A stretch of DNA of 47,523 nucleotides from Thermomonas sp. GTDB lineage: Bacteria > Pseudomonadota > Gammaproteobacteria > Xanthomonadales > Xanthomonadaceae. The stretch lies in assembly GCA_020692565.1 (NCBI GenBank), contig JAIMKJ010000001.1, forward strand, positions 139,996 to 187,518, in the 5' to 3' direction. The notes beneath the pieces were generated by a model that saw only the letters and a program-made list of their open reading frames with translations, did no database searches and was not told where the DNA came from. The position numbers and the translations under genes were made by a program. Position 1 is the stretch's first letter, and each line of letters opens with the position of its first letter. Positions 37,417 to 46,662 of this stretch are shown piece by piece.

Positions 37417-38702
37417 GCACCGAAGTTCTGCTGCCATTTGCGATCATCCTGATTCTGGTCGTCCTGAACGGCGTTTTCGTGGCCGCCGAATTCGCGCTGG
37501 TCGGGGCACGCCGCCAACGGCTGATGACGATGGCGGAAGACGGCAACCGTCCCGCAAGGTGGTTCATCGCGCTGTACGACCGGCCCACCGGCAAGGACAG
37601 CTACATCGCCATCGCCCAGCTCGGCATTACCCTGGCCAGCATCGGCCTGGGCATGTACGGCGAACCCGCCATCGCGGCCTGGCTGTATGGGCCCTTCGAG
37701 AGCCTCGGGCTAACGGAGGACGGGGCGCATGTCGCGGGTTTCGCGATCGCCTTGAGCGTGATCACGTTCCTGCACGTGGTCTTCGGCGAAATGATTCCGA
37801 AAGCCCTGGCGCTGCAGGCGCCGGAGCGGGTCAGCATCGCCGTCTACGCTTTCATGCGTCTGTTCGGCATGCTCTTCAAACCGATGGTGCTGGTGCTCAA
37901 CTGGATGGCGCTGGCCTTGATGCGTTTGCTGGGAATCCGCGACCCGGGCAAGTCGTCGCTGCTCTACACCAGCAAGGAACTCGCGATCGTCACCCAGGAG
38001 GCTGCGCAGAGCGGCCAACTCGACTCCGTGCAGCGCACGTTGATCAACAACATCTTCGAGATGGAGGATCGCACGGCCGATCAACTGATGACGACGCGCA
38101 GCCGGATGCACGCACTGGATGCCGACATGTCCGCGTCGGACGTGGCGGACAGGATCGCCGTCAGCGCCATCAGCCGCTATCCGGTGTATCGGGACAATCT
38201 GGACAACATCATCGGCGTGCTGCACGTGAAGGATTTCATCCGGGCCCATGCGCGCAATGGAGCGATGAACCTGGCAGGGCTGGTCCGCGAATTGCCCAGC
38301 GTTTCGGCCGGCACCACCTCCGAAGAACTGTTGTCCGTATTCAAATCCAAGCGCATGCACGCCGCACTTGTGGTCGACGAATTCGGTGGCGCGATCGGTT
38401 TCGTCACCATGGACGATCTCATCGCCGATGTGATCGAGGAAGAGGACGCGACCACTGAAGGCTGGATCGTCGCGAACGAGGACGGCAGTTACACGCTGGA
38501 TGGCGAAGTGACGCTCGCAGAGCTTGCGGAGAATTACGGCATTCCGCTCGACCACGCCGATGCGGTCACCGTCGCCGGGCTGTTCCTTGCGGAACACGGC
38601 ACATTGCCTGTCGTGGGAGCGACAGCCCATGCCGCGGGTTACACCTTGACCGCGGAATCGCTACAAGGACTGAAGATCACCAGGATCCGCCTGTCGCGAT
38701 AG
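37413..38702 (+). CDS. CNNM/CorC-HlyC family transporter, second of the pair
   Basis: This 429-residue protein starts at a GTG preceded by AGGAGG and overlaps the stop of the gene before it by 4 nt, so the two are translationally coupled and may form a heteromeric complex. The DUF21 domain includes LLPFAIILILVVLNGVFVAA and FGEMIPKALALQAPERV. The CBS pair contains ADQLMTTRSRM and VVDEFGGAIGFVTMDDLIAD. The terminal domain includes ANEDGSYTLDGEVTLAEL. The DUF21 GITLASIGLGMYGEPAI segment is well conserved. A palindromic repeat follows 15 nt after the stop. Confidence 0.9.
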   Translation: MSTEVLLPFAIILILVVLNGVFVAAEFALVGARRQRLMTMAEDGNRPARWFIALYDRPTGKDSYIAIAQLGITLASIGLGMYGEPAIAAWLYGPFESLGLTEDGAHVAGFAIALSVITFLHVVFGEMIPKALALQAPERVSIAVYAFMRLFGMLFKPMVLVLNWMALALMRLLGIRDPGKSSLLYTSKELAIVTQEAAQSGQLDSVQRTLINNIFEMEDRTADQLMTTRSRMHALDADMSASDVADRIAVSAISRYPVYRDNLDNIIGVLHVKDFIRAHARNGAMNLAGLVRELPSVSAGTTSEELLSVFKSKRMHAALVVDEFGGAIGFVTMDDLIADVIEEEDATTEGWIVANEDGSYTLDGEVTLAELAENYGIPLDHADAVTVAGLFLAEHGTLPVVGATAHAAGYTLTAESLQGLKITRIRLSR

Positions 38703-38717
38703 TTGTCGTACTCTCCC

Positions 38718-38751
38718 GGGATCAGGTTCACTTGAGTGAGCCTGACCCCGT
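38718..38751. repeat. Palindrome CGGGATCA...TGACCCCG, copy 2
   Basis: Arms CGGGATCAGGTTCA and TGAGCCTGACCCCG match at 12 of 14 positions around a 6-nt loop. It fills most of the 66-nt gap between the convergent CNNM and LysR genes and may terminate both. It is a sibling of the repeat at 35893-35929. Confidence 0.78.
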
Positions 38752-38768
38752 CTGCTCGCGTCGGCGAA

Positions 38769-39824
38769 CTACGCCGCGACAGCCTCGTCCTCGCTGCTGC
38801 CGATGCGTTCGCTGCCGGCGACCGCTTGCAGGCCGGCGTATTTCTCGCGCATGGCTTCGGCGATCGCCAGGGCGGAGACGGCATCCGGGCAGCGCGAGCC
38901 GACGCCGTCGCAGAGTTCCAGCATGTAGTCGGCGTCGAAGTTGAGGCGTTCGACGAGGAAATCGACGAAGGCGCGGACCTTGGGCGACTGCTGCCCGCGC
39001 GGGAACACCGCGTTGAATTCGAACTCGGGGCCGGTCCAGCCCGGCAGCACCCGACGCACCAGCTGCTGCTGGGCGTAGGGCTTCATCATGATGTCGCCGG
39101 CCAGCGTCAAACCTTCGCCGCAGATCAGCGCGCCCTTCAATGCGGCGGGATCGTTGGCGACCATGATCGGCTCGATGCGCACTTCCTGCACCGTGTTGCC
39201 GTCCGACAGCGGCCAGTAGCAGGCGCCGTTACGGCGGTGCTTGGACATCGCCAGCGCGCGGTGGTGTTGCAGGTCGTCGGGATGCAGCGGTTCGCCGTAG
39301 CGCTCGATGTAGGCGGGGCTGGCGTAGACCTGGGTGCGGAACACCGCCAGCCGGCGCGCGATGAGATTGGAATCCGGCAGGTGGCCGCCGCGCAGCGCGA
39401 CATCGATGTTCTGGTCGATCAGGTCCAGAGAATCGTTGCTCAGCACCATGTCGATGCGCACTTCGGGATAACGCGCGTGGAATTCGCCGAGCAGCGGCGC
39501 GATCCAGGTGGTACCGATGGAATACGGCGCGGTGAAGCGCAGCCAGCCGCGCGGACCGCCCTGCAACTGGCCGACGGCGCTTTCGGCTTCGTCGAGTTCG
39601 CGCGAGATGCGTTTGCACATGTCGAAATAGATGTTGCCGGCCTCGGTGACGCCGAGCTTGCGCGTGGTCCGATGCAGCAATTGGGCACCGAGCCGGGTTT
39701 CGAGATCCTGGACCTTGCGGCTGACGGTGGTCTTGGGCAGCCCGAGCGCGCGGGCGGCGGAGATGAAACTGCCGTGTTCGACCACACGGACGAAGATGAG
39801 GGTGTCGTTGAGATCGCGTGCCAT
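38769..39824 (-). CDS. LysR-family transcriptional regulator
   Basis: This 351-residue LysR-type regulator has an N-terminal winged helix (DTLIFVRVVEHGSFISAARA, LGLPKTTVSRKVQDLETRLG). The effector domain begins near RGWLRFTAPYSIGTTWIAPL. The C-terminus runs about 45 residues beyond the usual 300, with NFDADYMLELCDGVGSRCPD and a Glu/Ala-rich end. ATG 39824 has GGAG about 10 nt upstream and is the family start. It is divergent from the small membrane protein that opens the efflux locus and probably controls it. The 165-nt divergent region contains a TNA-rich stretch but no operator I can fix with confidence. Confidence 0.92.
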   Translation of the reverse strand: MARDLNDTLIFVRVVEHGSFISAARALGLPKTTVSRKVQDLETRLGAQLLHRTTRKLGVTEAGNIYFDMCKRISRELDEAESAVGQLQGGPRGWLRFTAPYSIGTTWIAPLLGEFHARYPEVRIDMVLSNDSLDLIDQNIDVALRGGHLPDSNLIARRLAVFRTQVYASPAYIERYGEPLHPDDLQHHRALAMSKHRRNGACYWPLSDGNTVQEVRIEPIMVANDPAALKGALICGEGLTLAGDIMMKPYAQQQLVRRVLPGWTGPEFEFNAVFPRGQQSPKVRAFVDFLVERLNFDADYMLELCDGVGSRCPDAVSALAIAEAMREKYAGLQAVAGSERIGSSEDEAVAA

Positions 39825-39989
39825 GGAGGGTCTCCGGAGGTGGCTGGGGCGAATGGCTGGTGTGAGCAGCATGAGCCGATTGGCCCGTTTGCGGGACAAT
39901 TATTCCCCGAATGACGGACTAATCAAGTGCCGTCGACAGGACTATCGTGCGCTGCATCTGGAACACCGCCCACGAAGCCGACCGCCGCC

Positions 39990-40247
39990 ATGCCCCGCTC
40001 CCCCCGCCTCCGCCTGATCCTCGCACCGCTCCTCGCCATCGGCGTGGTCGCCCTGCTCTGCCTCGGCTTCCTGGCGCTCGCGCAGGCCGCCGAACGCGGC
40101 CAGAGCGAGACCCTGCTGATGGCCTGGATACTGGCGTTCGTGGTCGGCGTGCCCGTCGCAATGCTGGCTTTGGCCGCGGCGGGCGCCTGGTCGATCCGCC
40201 ACCCGCGTCGCGAGATTCTCCCGAATGCGGGAGCAAGAATCCCATGA
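39990..40247 (+). CDS. Small two-helix membrane protein
   Basis: This 85-residue protein has a basic start (MPRSPRLRL) and two hydrophobic segments (ILAPLLAIGVVALLCLGFLA and LLMAWILAFVVGVPVAMLAL) joined by a short loop. It ends in a basic tail. The layout, with both ends probably cytoplasmic, resembles DUF2798-type small proteins, though I cannot confirm the family. The TGA overlaps the next ATG (ATGA). Its place at the head of an efflux operon suggests an accessory role. Confidence 0.68.
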   Translation: MPRSPRLRLILAPLLAIGVVALLCLGFLALAQAAERGQSETLLMAWILAFVVGVPVAMLALAAAGAWSIRHPRREILPNAGARIP

Positions 40248-41089
40248 ACGGGACAATTCTGCCGCAGGTGCTGCCATCGGTGCTGGTGCTGGGCGCGGAT
40301 CGCGAGCTGGGCCGGGGTGTGGTGGCCGCGGCGACGGCGATCCACCGGCCGATCATCGCCACCGGCACCGACCCCGATGCACTCGACGGCCTGCGCCATC
40401 TGCACCCGGACGCCGACCTGACCCTGATCCCGGGCGACTGCCGCGACGATGCCGCAGCCGCGGCGCTGGCCGATGCGGTCCGCGCGCTGGACCGTCCGCT
40501 GGCGGCGGTGATCGCCGCGATCGTGCCGCCCGCCTCCCGTGGCCGGGTGCTGGACCAGCCGGTGGACGCGCTGCGCAACGCCCTCGACCAGGCGCTGATC
40601 GCCCATGCCGCAGCCGCCCGCCATCTGCTGCCTTTGCTGAAGCGCTGCGATCGCGGCGGCGGCTACGTGATGCTGGGCGGCCCCGGCAGCCGCGCGCCGT
40701 GGGCCGGTTACGGGCACCGCTCGGTCGCCGGAGCGGCGCTGCGGATGCTGGCGCAGGTGCTGCACGACGAAGCGGTGACCCAATCGCTGCGCTTGCAACT
40801 GCTGTGCGTCGAGGACGTGCTGGGCGACGACGGCCGGATGCTCACCGCCGAACCCCCCCACGCCGAACACCTGCCGACCGCCCGCGTGATCGGCAGCAAG
40901 GCGCTGTCGCTCGCATTGTGCGACCGCTGTACCGAAGCCACCCGCGCGGTGGTCGATTACCGCGCGCAAGCCCCTGCCTGCGCCTCCCCTCCTTCCGCAC
41001 ATCGCGCGCTGGGCGAGGCCCGCGCACTGCTGCGCCGCGTGTCTTCGCTCAAGAAAACCTCTCCCTCCACCCAGGATCCGTCGCCATGA
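40244..41089 (+). CDS. SDR-like Rossmann protein, atypical active site
   Basis: This 281-residue protein has the outline of a short-chain dehydrogenase. A first strand and loop (SVLVLGADRELGRGVVAAAT) stand in place of the normal T-G-x3-G-x-G, and AAVIAAIVPPASRGRVLD is in the middle. At the catalytic site, YVMLGGPGSRAPWAGYGHRS has a Tyr, but the position of the usual Lys four residues on is Ser. The Gly-rich loop is also altered. It may therefore be a non-catalytic or divergent member. It overlaps its neighbours on both sides by 4 nt (ATGA junctions), so it is translated with the efflux genes. Confidence 0.72.
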   Translation: MNGTILPQVLPSVLVLGADRELGRGVVAAATAIHRPIIATGTDPDALDGLRHLHPDADLTLIPGDCRDDAAAAALADAVRALDRPLAAVIAAIVPPASRGRVLDQPVDALRNALDQALIAHAAAARHLLPLLKRCDRGGGYVMLGGPGSRAPWAGYGHRSVAGAALRMLAQVLHDEAVTQSLRLQLLCVEDVLGDDGRMLTAEPPHAEHLPTARVIGSKALSLALCDRCTEATRAVVDYRAQAPACASPPSAHRALGEARALLRRVSSLKKTSPSTQDPSP

Positions 41090-42294
41090 CCACCGCCCGT
41101 TTCCAACGCCGCAAGCGCGGCAGCCGCCTTCCGGCGCTTCCCATTCTTCCGCTCGCGATGTCGCTGCTGGTCGCCGCCGTCGTCAGCGCATGCAGCGGTT
41201 CGCAGGCCGCACCCGGCGAGGGCATGCCGCCGCCGCCCGAGGTCAGCGTCGCCCAGGTGCTGAGCAAGAACATCACCCAGTGGGACGACTTCACCGGCCG
41301 CGTCGCCGCCGTGGAAACCGTCGAACTGCGCCCGCGCGTCAGCGGCTACGTCGAACGCGTGGCGTACCGGGAAGGCGACGACGTGCGCAAGGGACAACTG
41401 CTGTTCCTGATCGACCAGCGCCCGTACCGCGCGGCGCTGGCGCGCGCCGAAGCCGACCTGGAGCGCGCACGCAGCGAAGCACGGCTGGCGCGTTCGCAGG
41501 ACGTGCGCGCACAGACCCTGATCGACGCCAAGGCGATCTCGCGCGAGGAGTTCGACACCCGCAAAGCCGCCACCGCGCAGAGCAATGCCGGCGTGCATGC
41601 CGCCGAAGCCGCGGTCGCCGCCGCGCGCCTCGACCTGCAGTTCACCGAAGTGCGCTCGCCGATCGACGGCCGCGCCGGTCGCGCCATCGTCACCGTGGGC
41701 AATCTCGCCCAGGCCGACGCGACCACGCTGACCACGGTGGTGTCGCTCAATCCGGTACATGTGTATTTCGAAAGCGACGAGCAGGCGTTCCTGCGCTACG
41801 CCGGACTGGCGCGCAATGGTCAGCGCGATGCCACCCGCAATCCGGTGCGCGTGGGCCTGGCCAACGAGACCGGTTATCCGCACGCAGGCACCGTCGATTT
41901 CGTCGACAACCAGGTCGATCCCGCCACCGGCACCATCCGCGCCCGCGCGGTGCTGCCCAATCCCGACAACATCTTCACGCCCGGCCTGTTCGCGCGCGTG
42001 CAGTTGGAAGGCAGCGCCGAATTCAAGGCGTTGCTGGTCGACGACAAGGCGGTGTTGACCGACCAGGACCGGAAGTATGTCTACGTGCTGGGCGCCGAAA
42101 ACAAGGCCGTGCGCAAGGACGTGACCCTGGGCCGCACCGTCGACGGGCTGCGCGTGGTCGAGTCCGGGCTGACGCCGCAGGACAAGGTGATCGTCAGCGG
42201 CGTACAGAAAGTGTTCTTCCCCGGGATGCCGGTGACGCCGCAGGCCATCACGATGGGTGCACAGCCCGCAGCGCCGGTCGTGGCGAAACATTGA
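41086..42294 (+). CDS. RND efflux adaptor (membrane fusion protein)
   Basis: This 402-residue periplasmic adaptor links an RND pump to an outer-membrane channel. A lipoprotein signal ends at VVSACSG, anchoring it in the inner membrane. VSGYVERVAYREGDDVRKGQ and the later LDLQFTEVRSPIDGRAGRAI form the two lipoyl halves. Between them lies a helical hairpin containing RSEARLARSQDVRAQTLIDA. The beta-barrel and C-terminal domains include PVHVYFESDEQAFLRYA and FTPGLFARVQLEGS. The ATG at 41086 is fixed by the overlap with the SDR-like gene. The RND pump follows after a 207-nt gap holding a REP pair. Confidence 0.93.
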   Translation: MTTARFQRRKRGSRLPALPILPLAMSLLVAAVVSACSGSQAAPGEGMPPPPEVSVAQVLSKNITQWDDFTGRVAAVETVELRPRVSGYVERVAYREGDDVRKGQLLFLIDQRPYRAALARAEADLERARSEARLARSQDVRAQTLIDAKAISREEFDTRKAATAQSNAGVHAAEAAVAAARLDLQFTEVRSPIDGRAGRAIVTVGNLAQADATTLTTVVSLNPVHVYFESDEQAFLRYAGLARNGQRDATRNPVRVGLANETGYPHAGTVDFVDNQVDPATGTIRARAVLPNPDNIFTPGLFARVQLEGSAEFKALLVDDKAVLTDQDRKYVYVLGAENKAVRKDVTLGRTVDGLRVVESGLTPQDKVIVSGVQKVFFPGMPVTPQAITMGAQPAAPVVAKH

Positions 42295-42337
42295 GTCATT
42301 GATCGGGCCGGGAGACGTTTGAACGCGGCATCCCTTC

Positions 42338-42411
42338 GTAGGAGGGCCTTCAGGCCCGAGCTTCTGATCGTTGACACGGATCGAGAAGCCCGGGGCTGAA
42401 GCCCCTCCTAC
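42338..42411. repeat. GTAG-headed inverted REP pair inside the efflux operon
   Basis: The left unit begins GTAGGAGGGCCTTCAGGCCC at 42338. The right unit ends GGGGCTGAAGCCCCTCCTAC at 42411. The arms differ by a few bases from the pair at 2118-2196. It sits between the adaptor and pump genes, which need not be expressed in equal amounts, so it could act as an attenuator or mRNA stabiliser. Confidence 0.85.
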
Positions 42412-42501
42412 AGCCCCCGCTTCGCATCAGATTCCAGATCCGTTCCGCCGGCCGCATCGCGCCCGGTGCAGCCGCGGTCATGCCGCAATCGAGGTTTTTC
42501 C

Positions 42502-45500
42502 ATGGATTTCTCCAGATTTTTCATCGACCGACCGATCTTCGCAGCGGTGCTGTCGATCGTGATCTTCGCCGCCGGCCTGATCGCGATTCCGCTGCTGCCG
42601 ATCGGCGAATATCCCGAAGTGGTGCCGCCGTCCGTCGTCGTGCGCACCGTGTATCCCGGCGCCAACCCCAAGGTGATCGCCGAAACCGTGGCCACGCCGC
42701 TGGAAGAAGCGATCAACGGCGTCGAGGACATGATGTACGTCAAGTCGGTCGCCGGTTCCGACGGCGTGCTGCAGATGACGGTCACCTTCAAGCAGGGCGT
42801 CGATGCCGACGATGCCGCCGTGCGCGTGCAGAACCGGGTCAGCCAGGCGCTGGCGCGCTTGCCCGAGGACGTCCGCCGCCAGGGCGTGACCACGCAGAAG
42901 CAGTCGCCGGTGTTCCTGATGGTGGTGCATCTGGTGTCCACCGACGGCAAATACGACTCGCTGTACCTGCGCAACTACGCGCGGCTGCACGTGAAGGATG
43001 AGATGGCGCGCATTCCGGGCGTCGGCGACGCGCAGGCCTTCGGCGGCGGCGACTACGCCATGCGCCTGTGGCTGGATCCCGACAAGGTGGCGTCGCGCGG
43101 ATTGACCGCAGGCGACGTGCTGCGCGCGGTGCGCGAACAGAACGTGCAGGTCTCTGCCGGTCAGCTGGGCGCGGAACCGATGCCCAACGGCAGCGATTTC
43201 CTGCTGCCGATCAATGCCAAGGGCCGCCTGCAGAGCGTCGAAGAGTTCGGCGACATCGTGCTCAAAGCCGGTGCAGATGGCGAGATCGTGCGCCTGGCCG
43301 ATGTCGCCCGCATCGAACTCGCGGCCGGCGACTACACGCTGCGCGCGCGCCTGGACGGCATGAACGCGTCCGCCATCGGCATTTTCCAGGCCCCCGGCGC
43401 CAACGCGCTGGAGATCCGCGACGCGGTGGTGTCGAAGATGGAGGAGATCTCGAAGACGCTGCCGCCGGGCGTCGAGATCAAGTCGGTCTACGACACCACC
43501 ATCTTCGTGCGCGATTCGATCAAGGCCGTGGTGACCACGCTGCTGGAAGCCACCCTGCTGGTGGTGCTGGTGGTGATCCTGTTCCTGCAGACCTGGCGCG
43601 CGTCGATCATTCCGCTGATCGCGGTGCCTGTCTCGATCGTCGGCACGTTCGCTGTGCTGTATCTGCTGGGTTTCTCGATCAATACGCTGACCCTGTTCGG
43701 ACTGGTGCTGGCGATCGGGATAGTCGTTGACGATGCGATCGTGGTGGTGGAGAACGTCGAGCGCAATATCGAGGAAGGGCTGACGCCGCTGGCCGCCGCG
43801 CATCAGGCGATGAAGGAAGTATCCGGTCCGATCATCGCGATCGCGCTGGTGCTGTGCGCGGTGTTCGTGCCGATGGCGTTCCTGTCGGGCGTGACCGGTC
43901 AGTTCTACAAGCAGTTCGCGGTGACCATCGCGATTTCCACGGTGATCTCGGCCATCAATTCGCTGACCCTGTCGCCGGCGCTCGCAGCGCTGCTGCTGAA
44001 GCCGCACGACGCGGCCAAGGATGCGCCGACGCGCCTCATCGACCGTTTGTTCGGCTGGGTATTCCGCCCGTTCAATCGTTTCTTCAAGCGCGGTTCGGAG
44101 CGCTATGAAGGCGCGGTGTCGCGGACGCTGGGCCGTCGCGGCGCGGTGTTCGCGGTCTACTTCGTGCTGCTGGTCGGTGCCGGCGTGATGTTCAAGGCGG
44201 TGCCGACCGGATTCATTCCGCTGCAGGACAAGCTGTACCTGATCGCGGGCGTGAAGATGCCGGAAGGCGCTTCCATCGAACGCACCGATGCGGCGCTGAA
44301 GAAAGTGGCGGAAATGGCCAAGAGCATCGAAGGCGTGGAGAGCGAAATCGCCTTCCCGGGCCTGAATCCGCTGCAGTTCACCAACACCCCGAACAGCGGC
44401 GTGGCCTTCTTCACCCTCAAGCCGTTCGACCAGCGCAAGAACTCCGCCAAGGAGATCAGCGACCAGCTCAACCAGAAGATCGCCGGCATCCAGGAAGGCT
44501 TCGCGTTCGCGCTGATGCCGCCGCCGATCCAGGGCCTCGGCAACGGTTCGGGCTATTCGCTGTTCATCGAAGACCGGACCAACCAGGGCTACGGCGCGCT
44601 GCAGAACGCGGTGAATGCGTTCCAGGGCACCGCTTCGCAGACGCCGGGCATGGGCTTCCCGATCAGCAGTTACCAGGCCAACGTGCCGCAATTGGACGCG
44701 GACGTGGATCGCGTGAAGGCCAAGGCGCAGGGCGTGCCCTTGACCGAGCTGTTCGACACGCTGCAGACCTATCTGGGTTCGGCCTACGTCAACGACTTCA
44801 ACATGTTCGGCCGCACCTGGCAGGTGATCGCGCAGGCCGACGGCCAGTTCCGCGACAACGTCGAGGACATCGCCAACCTGCGCACCCGCAACGCCAACGG
44901 CGAAATGGTGCCGATCGGCAGCATGGTGAAGATCACCCAGACCTACGGCCCCGACCCGGTGATCCGCTTCAACGGTTACCCGGCCGCCGACATCCTCGGC
45001 GAAGCCGATCCGCGCATGCTGTCGTCGGCCGAAGCGATGGCCAAGGTGGAGGAAATCGCAGCCACCGCATTGCCGCCCGGCATGGGCATCGACTGGAGCG
45101 ACCTGAGTTATCAGGAAGCCACCCAGGGCAAGGCCGCGCTGGTGGTGTTCCCGCTGGCGGTGCTGCTGGCCTTCCTGGTGCTGGCCGCGCTGTACGAAAG
45201 CTGGAGCCTGCCGCTGGCGGTGATCCTGATCGTACCGATGACGCTGCTGTCCGCGCTGTTCGGCGTGTGGCTCACCGGCGGCGACAACAACGTGTTCGTG
45301 CAGGTCGGCCTGGTGGTGCTGATGGGGCTGGCATGCAAGAACGCGATCCTGATCGTCGAGTTCGCCCGCGAACTGGAAATGCAGGGCAAGGGGATCGTCG
45401 AATCGGCGCTGGAAGCCTGCCGCCTGCGCCTGCGTCCGATCGTGATGACCTCGGTCGCGTTCATCGCCGGCACCGTGCCGCTGCTGCTGTCGCATGGCGC

Positions 45501-45699
45501 AGGCGCGGAAGTGCGTTCGGTCACCGGCATCACCGTGTTCGCCGGCATGCTCGGCGTGACCCTGTTCGGCCTGTTCCTGACCCCGGTGTTCTACGTCAGC
45601 CTGCGCAAGCTCTCGGGTCGGCCGCTGGTGTCGCACGCCGACTCCACGCTCGCCGGCCATGGCGGACATGCGGCACCGGCGCATGCGGTCGAGGCGTGA
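42502..45699 (+). CDS. RND multidrug efflux pump, HAE1 family
   Basis: This 1065-residue inner-membrane pump is of the hydrophobe/amphiphile efflux type (AcrB-like). It begins MDFSRFFIDRPIFAAVLSIV. Porter-domain landmarks include VVVRTVYPGANPKVIAETVA and VRVQNRVSQALARLPEDV. The proton-relay aspartates Asp410 and Asp411 are in GIVVDDAIVVVENVERN. The late membrane block contains VGLVVLMGLACKNAILIVEF. ATG 42502 gives the standard N-terminus; the frame is open a few codons upstream. The C-terminus has a His/Ala-rich tail (GGHAAPAHAVEA). Substrates cannot be predicted, but antibiotics, dyes and detergents are typical of the class. Confidence 0.96.
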   Translation: MDFSRFFIDRPIFAAVLSIVIFAAGLIAIPLLPIGEYPEVVPPSVVVRTVYPGANPKVIAETVATPLEEAINGVEDMMYVKSVAGSDGVLQMTVTFKQGVDADDAAVRVQNRVSQALARLPEDVRRQGVTTQKQSPVFLMVVHLVSTDGKYDSLYLRNYARLHVKDEMARIPGVGDAQAFGGGDYAMRLWLDPDKVASRGLTAGDVLRAVREQNVQVSAGQLGAEPMPNGSDFLLPINAKGRLQSVEEFGDIVLKAGADGEIVRLADVARIELAAGDYTLRARLDGMNASAIGIFQAPGANALEIRDAVVSKMEEISKTLPPGVEIKSVYDTTIFVRDSIKAVVTTLLEATLLVVLVVILFLQTWRASIIPLIAVPVSIVGTFAVLYLLGFSINTLTLFGLVLAIGIVVDDAIVVVENVERNIEEGLTPLAAAHQAMKEVSGPIIAIALVLCAVFVPMAFLSGVTGQFYKQFAVTIAISTVISAINSLTLSPALAALLLKPHDAAKDAPTRLIDRLFGWVFRPFNRFFKRGSERYEGAVSRTLGRRGAVFAVYFVLLVGAGVMFKAVPTGFIPLQDKLYLIAGVKMPEGASIERTDAALKKVAEMAKSIEGVESEIAFPGLNPLQFTNTPNSGVAFFTLKPFDQRKNSAKEISDQLNQKIAGIQEGFAFALMPPPIQGLGNGSGYSLFIEDRTNQGYGALQNAVNAFQGTASQTPGMGFPISSYQANVPQLDADVDRVKAKAQGVPLTELFDTLQTYLGSAYVNDFNMFGRTWQVIAQADGQFRDNVEDIANLRTRNANGEMVPIGSMVKITQTYGPDPVIRFNGYPAADILGEADPRMLSSAEAMAKVEEIAATALPPGMGIDWSDLSYQEATQGKAALVVFPLAVLLAFLVLAALYESWSLPLAVILIVPMTLLSALFGVWLTGGDNNVFVQVGLVVLMGLACKNAILIVEFARELEMQGKGIVESALEACRLRLRPIVMTSVAFIAGTVPLLLSHGAGAEVRSVTGITVFAGMLGVTLFGLFLTPVFYVSLRKLSGRPLVSHADSTLAGHGGHAAPAHAVEA

Positions 45700-45887
45700 T
45701 CACGAAGCAAAAAGCGACGTGACGCATCGCAGGAACCGCACATCACAAGCATCGGATAGCGCATACCGAAAGCGCGACGGAAGATCGAATACCGGGCGGC
45801 ACACCACCGCCCTCACATCACGACGACACGCGGCATGACATCGTCCGCACCCACTCACCCCCACCCTCACGCCCCCTGGAGAATTCC

Positions 45888-46622
45888 ATGCCTGACAACA
45901 CCAGAATCGCCCTCGTCACCGGCGCCACCCGCGGCATCGGCCTCGAAACCGTCCGCCAGCTCGCCGCCACCGGCGTGCATACCCTCCTCGCCGGTCGCGA
46001 CCGCGCCAAGGCCGTCGACGCCGCGCTGACACTGCAGGCCGAAGGCCTGCCGGTGGAAGCGATCGAACTCGACGTGACCGACGCCGCCAGCCTGTCGGCC
46101 GCTGCGGACGCGGTGGCGAAGAAGCACGGCAAGCTGGACATCCTGATCAACAATGCCGGCATCCTCGTCGACACCTTGGGCCTGAAGGTGTCCGAGCAGA
46201 CCATCGACACCTGGCGCAAGACCTTCGACACCAACGTGTTCGGGCTGATCGCGACCACCCAGGCCTTCCTGCCGCTGCTGCACAAGTCCGACGCGGGCCG
46301 CATCGTCAATGTTTCCAGCCTGCTGGGCTCGCTGGCGATGCACAGCGATCCCGCGTCGCCGATCTACGATTTCAAGGTGCCGGCCTACAACGTGTCCAAA
46401 AGCGCCGTGAATGCGTGGACCGTGCAACTGGCCTACGAACTGCGCGACAGCCGGATCAAGATCAACACCATCCATCCCGGTTACGTGAAGACCGATATGA
46501 ACGGCGGCGAAGGCGAGATCGACGTGCCGGCCGGCGCGCGCACCAGCGTGCGCCTGGCGCTGATCGACGACGCCGGCCCCAACGGCGGTTACTTCTATCA
46601 GGAGCAGTCGCTGCCCTGGTAA
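45888..46622 (+). CDS. Short-chain dehydrogenase/reductase
   Basis: This 244-residue classical SDR has all expected motifs: ALVTGATRGIGLETVRQLAA (T-G-x3-G-x-G), LDILINNAGIL (N-N-A-G), IVNVSSLLGSL with the catalytic Ser, and PAYNVSKSAVNAW with the Tyr and Lys. The NTIHPGYVKTDMNG loop follows. It is a plant-carbonyl-reductase-like branch by general layout; NADPH preference is suggested by the Arg after the Gly-rich loop, and the substrate is unknown. It lies between the pump gene (188 nt upstream) and the outer-membrane factor gene (40 nt downstream). Confidence 0.92.
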   Translation: MPDNTRIALVTGATRGIGLETVRQLAATGVHTLLAGRDRAKAVDAALTLQAEGLPVEAIELDVTDAASLSAAADAVAKKHGKLDILINNAGILVDTLGLKVSEQTIDTWRKTFDTNVFGLIATTQAFLPLLHKSDAGRIVNVSSLLGSLAMHSDPASPIYDFKVPAYNVSKSAVNAWTVQLAYELRDSRIKINTIHPGYVKTDMNGGEGEIDVPAGARTSVRLALIDDAGPNGGYFYQEQSLPW

Positions 46623-46662
46623 CAGAGCAGACGTCATCGCGCCCTATTCCCGGAGAACTGCA

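Noticed and set aside
42478..45684. A 1068-codon open frame antisense to the RND pump gene
   Set aside because: It is a high-GC shadow: its translation is rich in His, Gln, Arg and Asp with no domain, while the sense strand encodes a complete HAE1 pump.
45700..45887. A regulatory RNA or small gene between the pump gene and the SDR gene
   Set aside because: Only a weak GGGCGG/CCGCCC hairpin without a T-tract and no credible short reading frame are visible.
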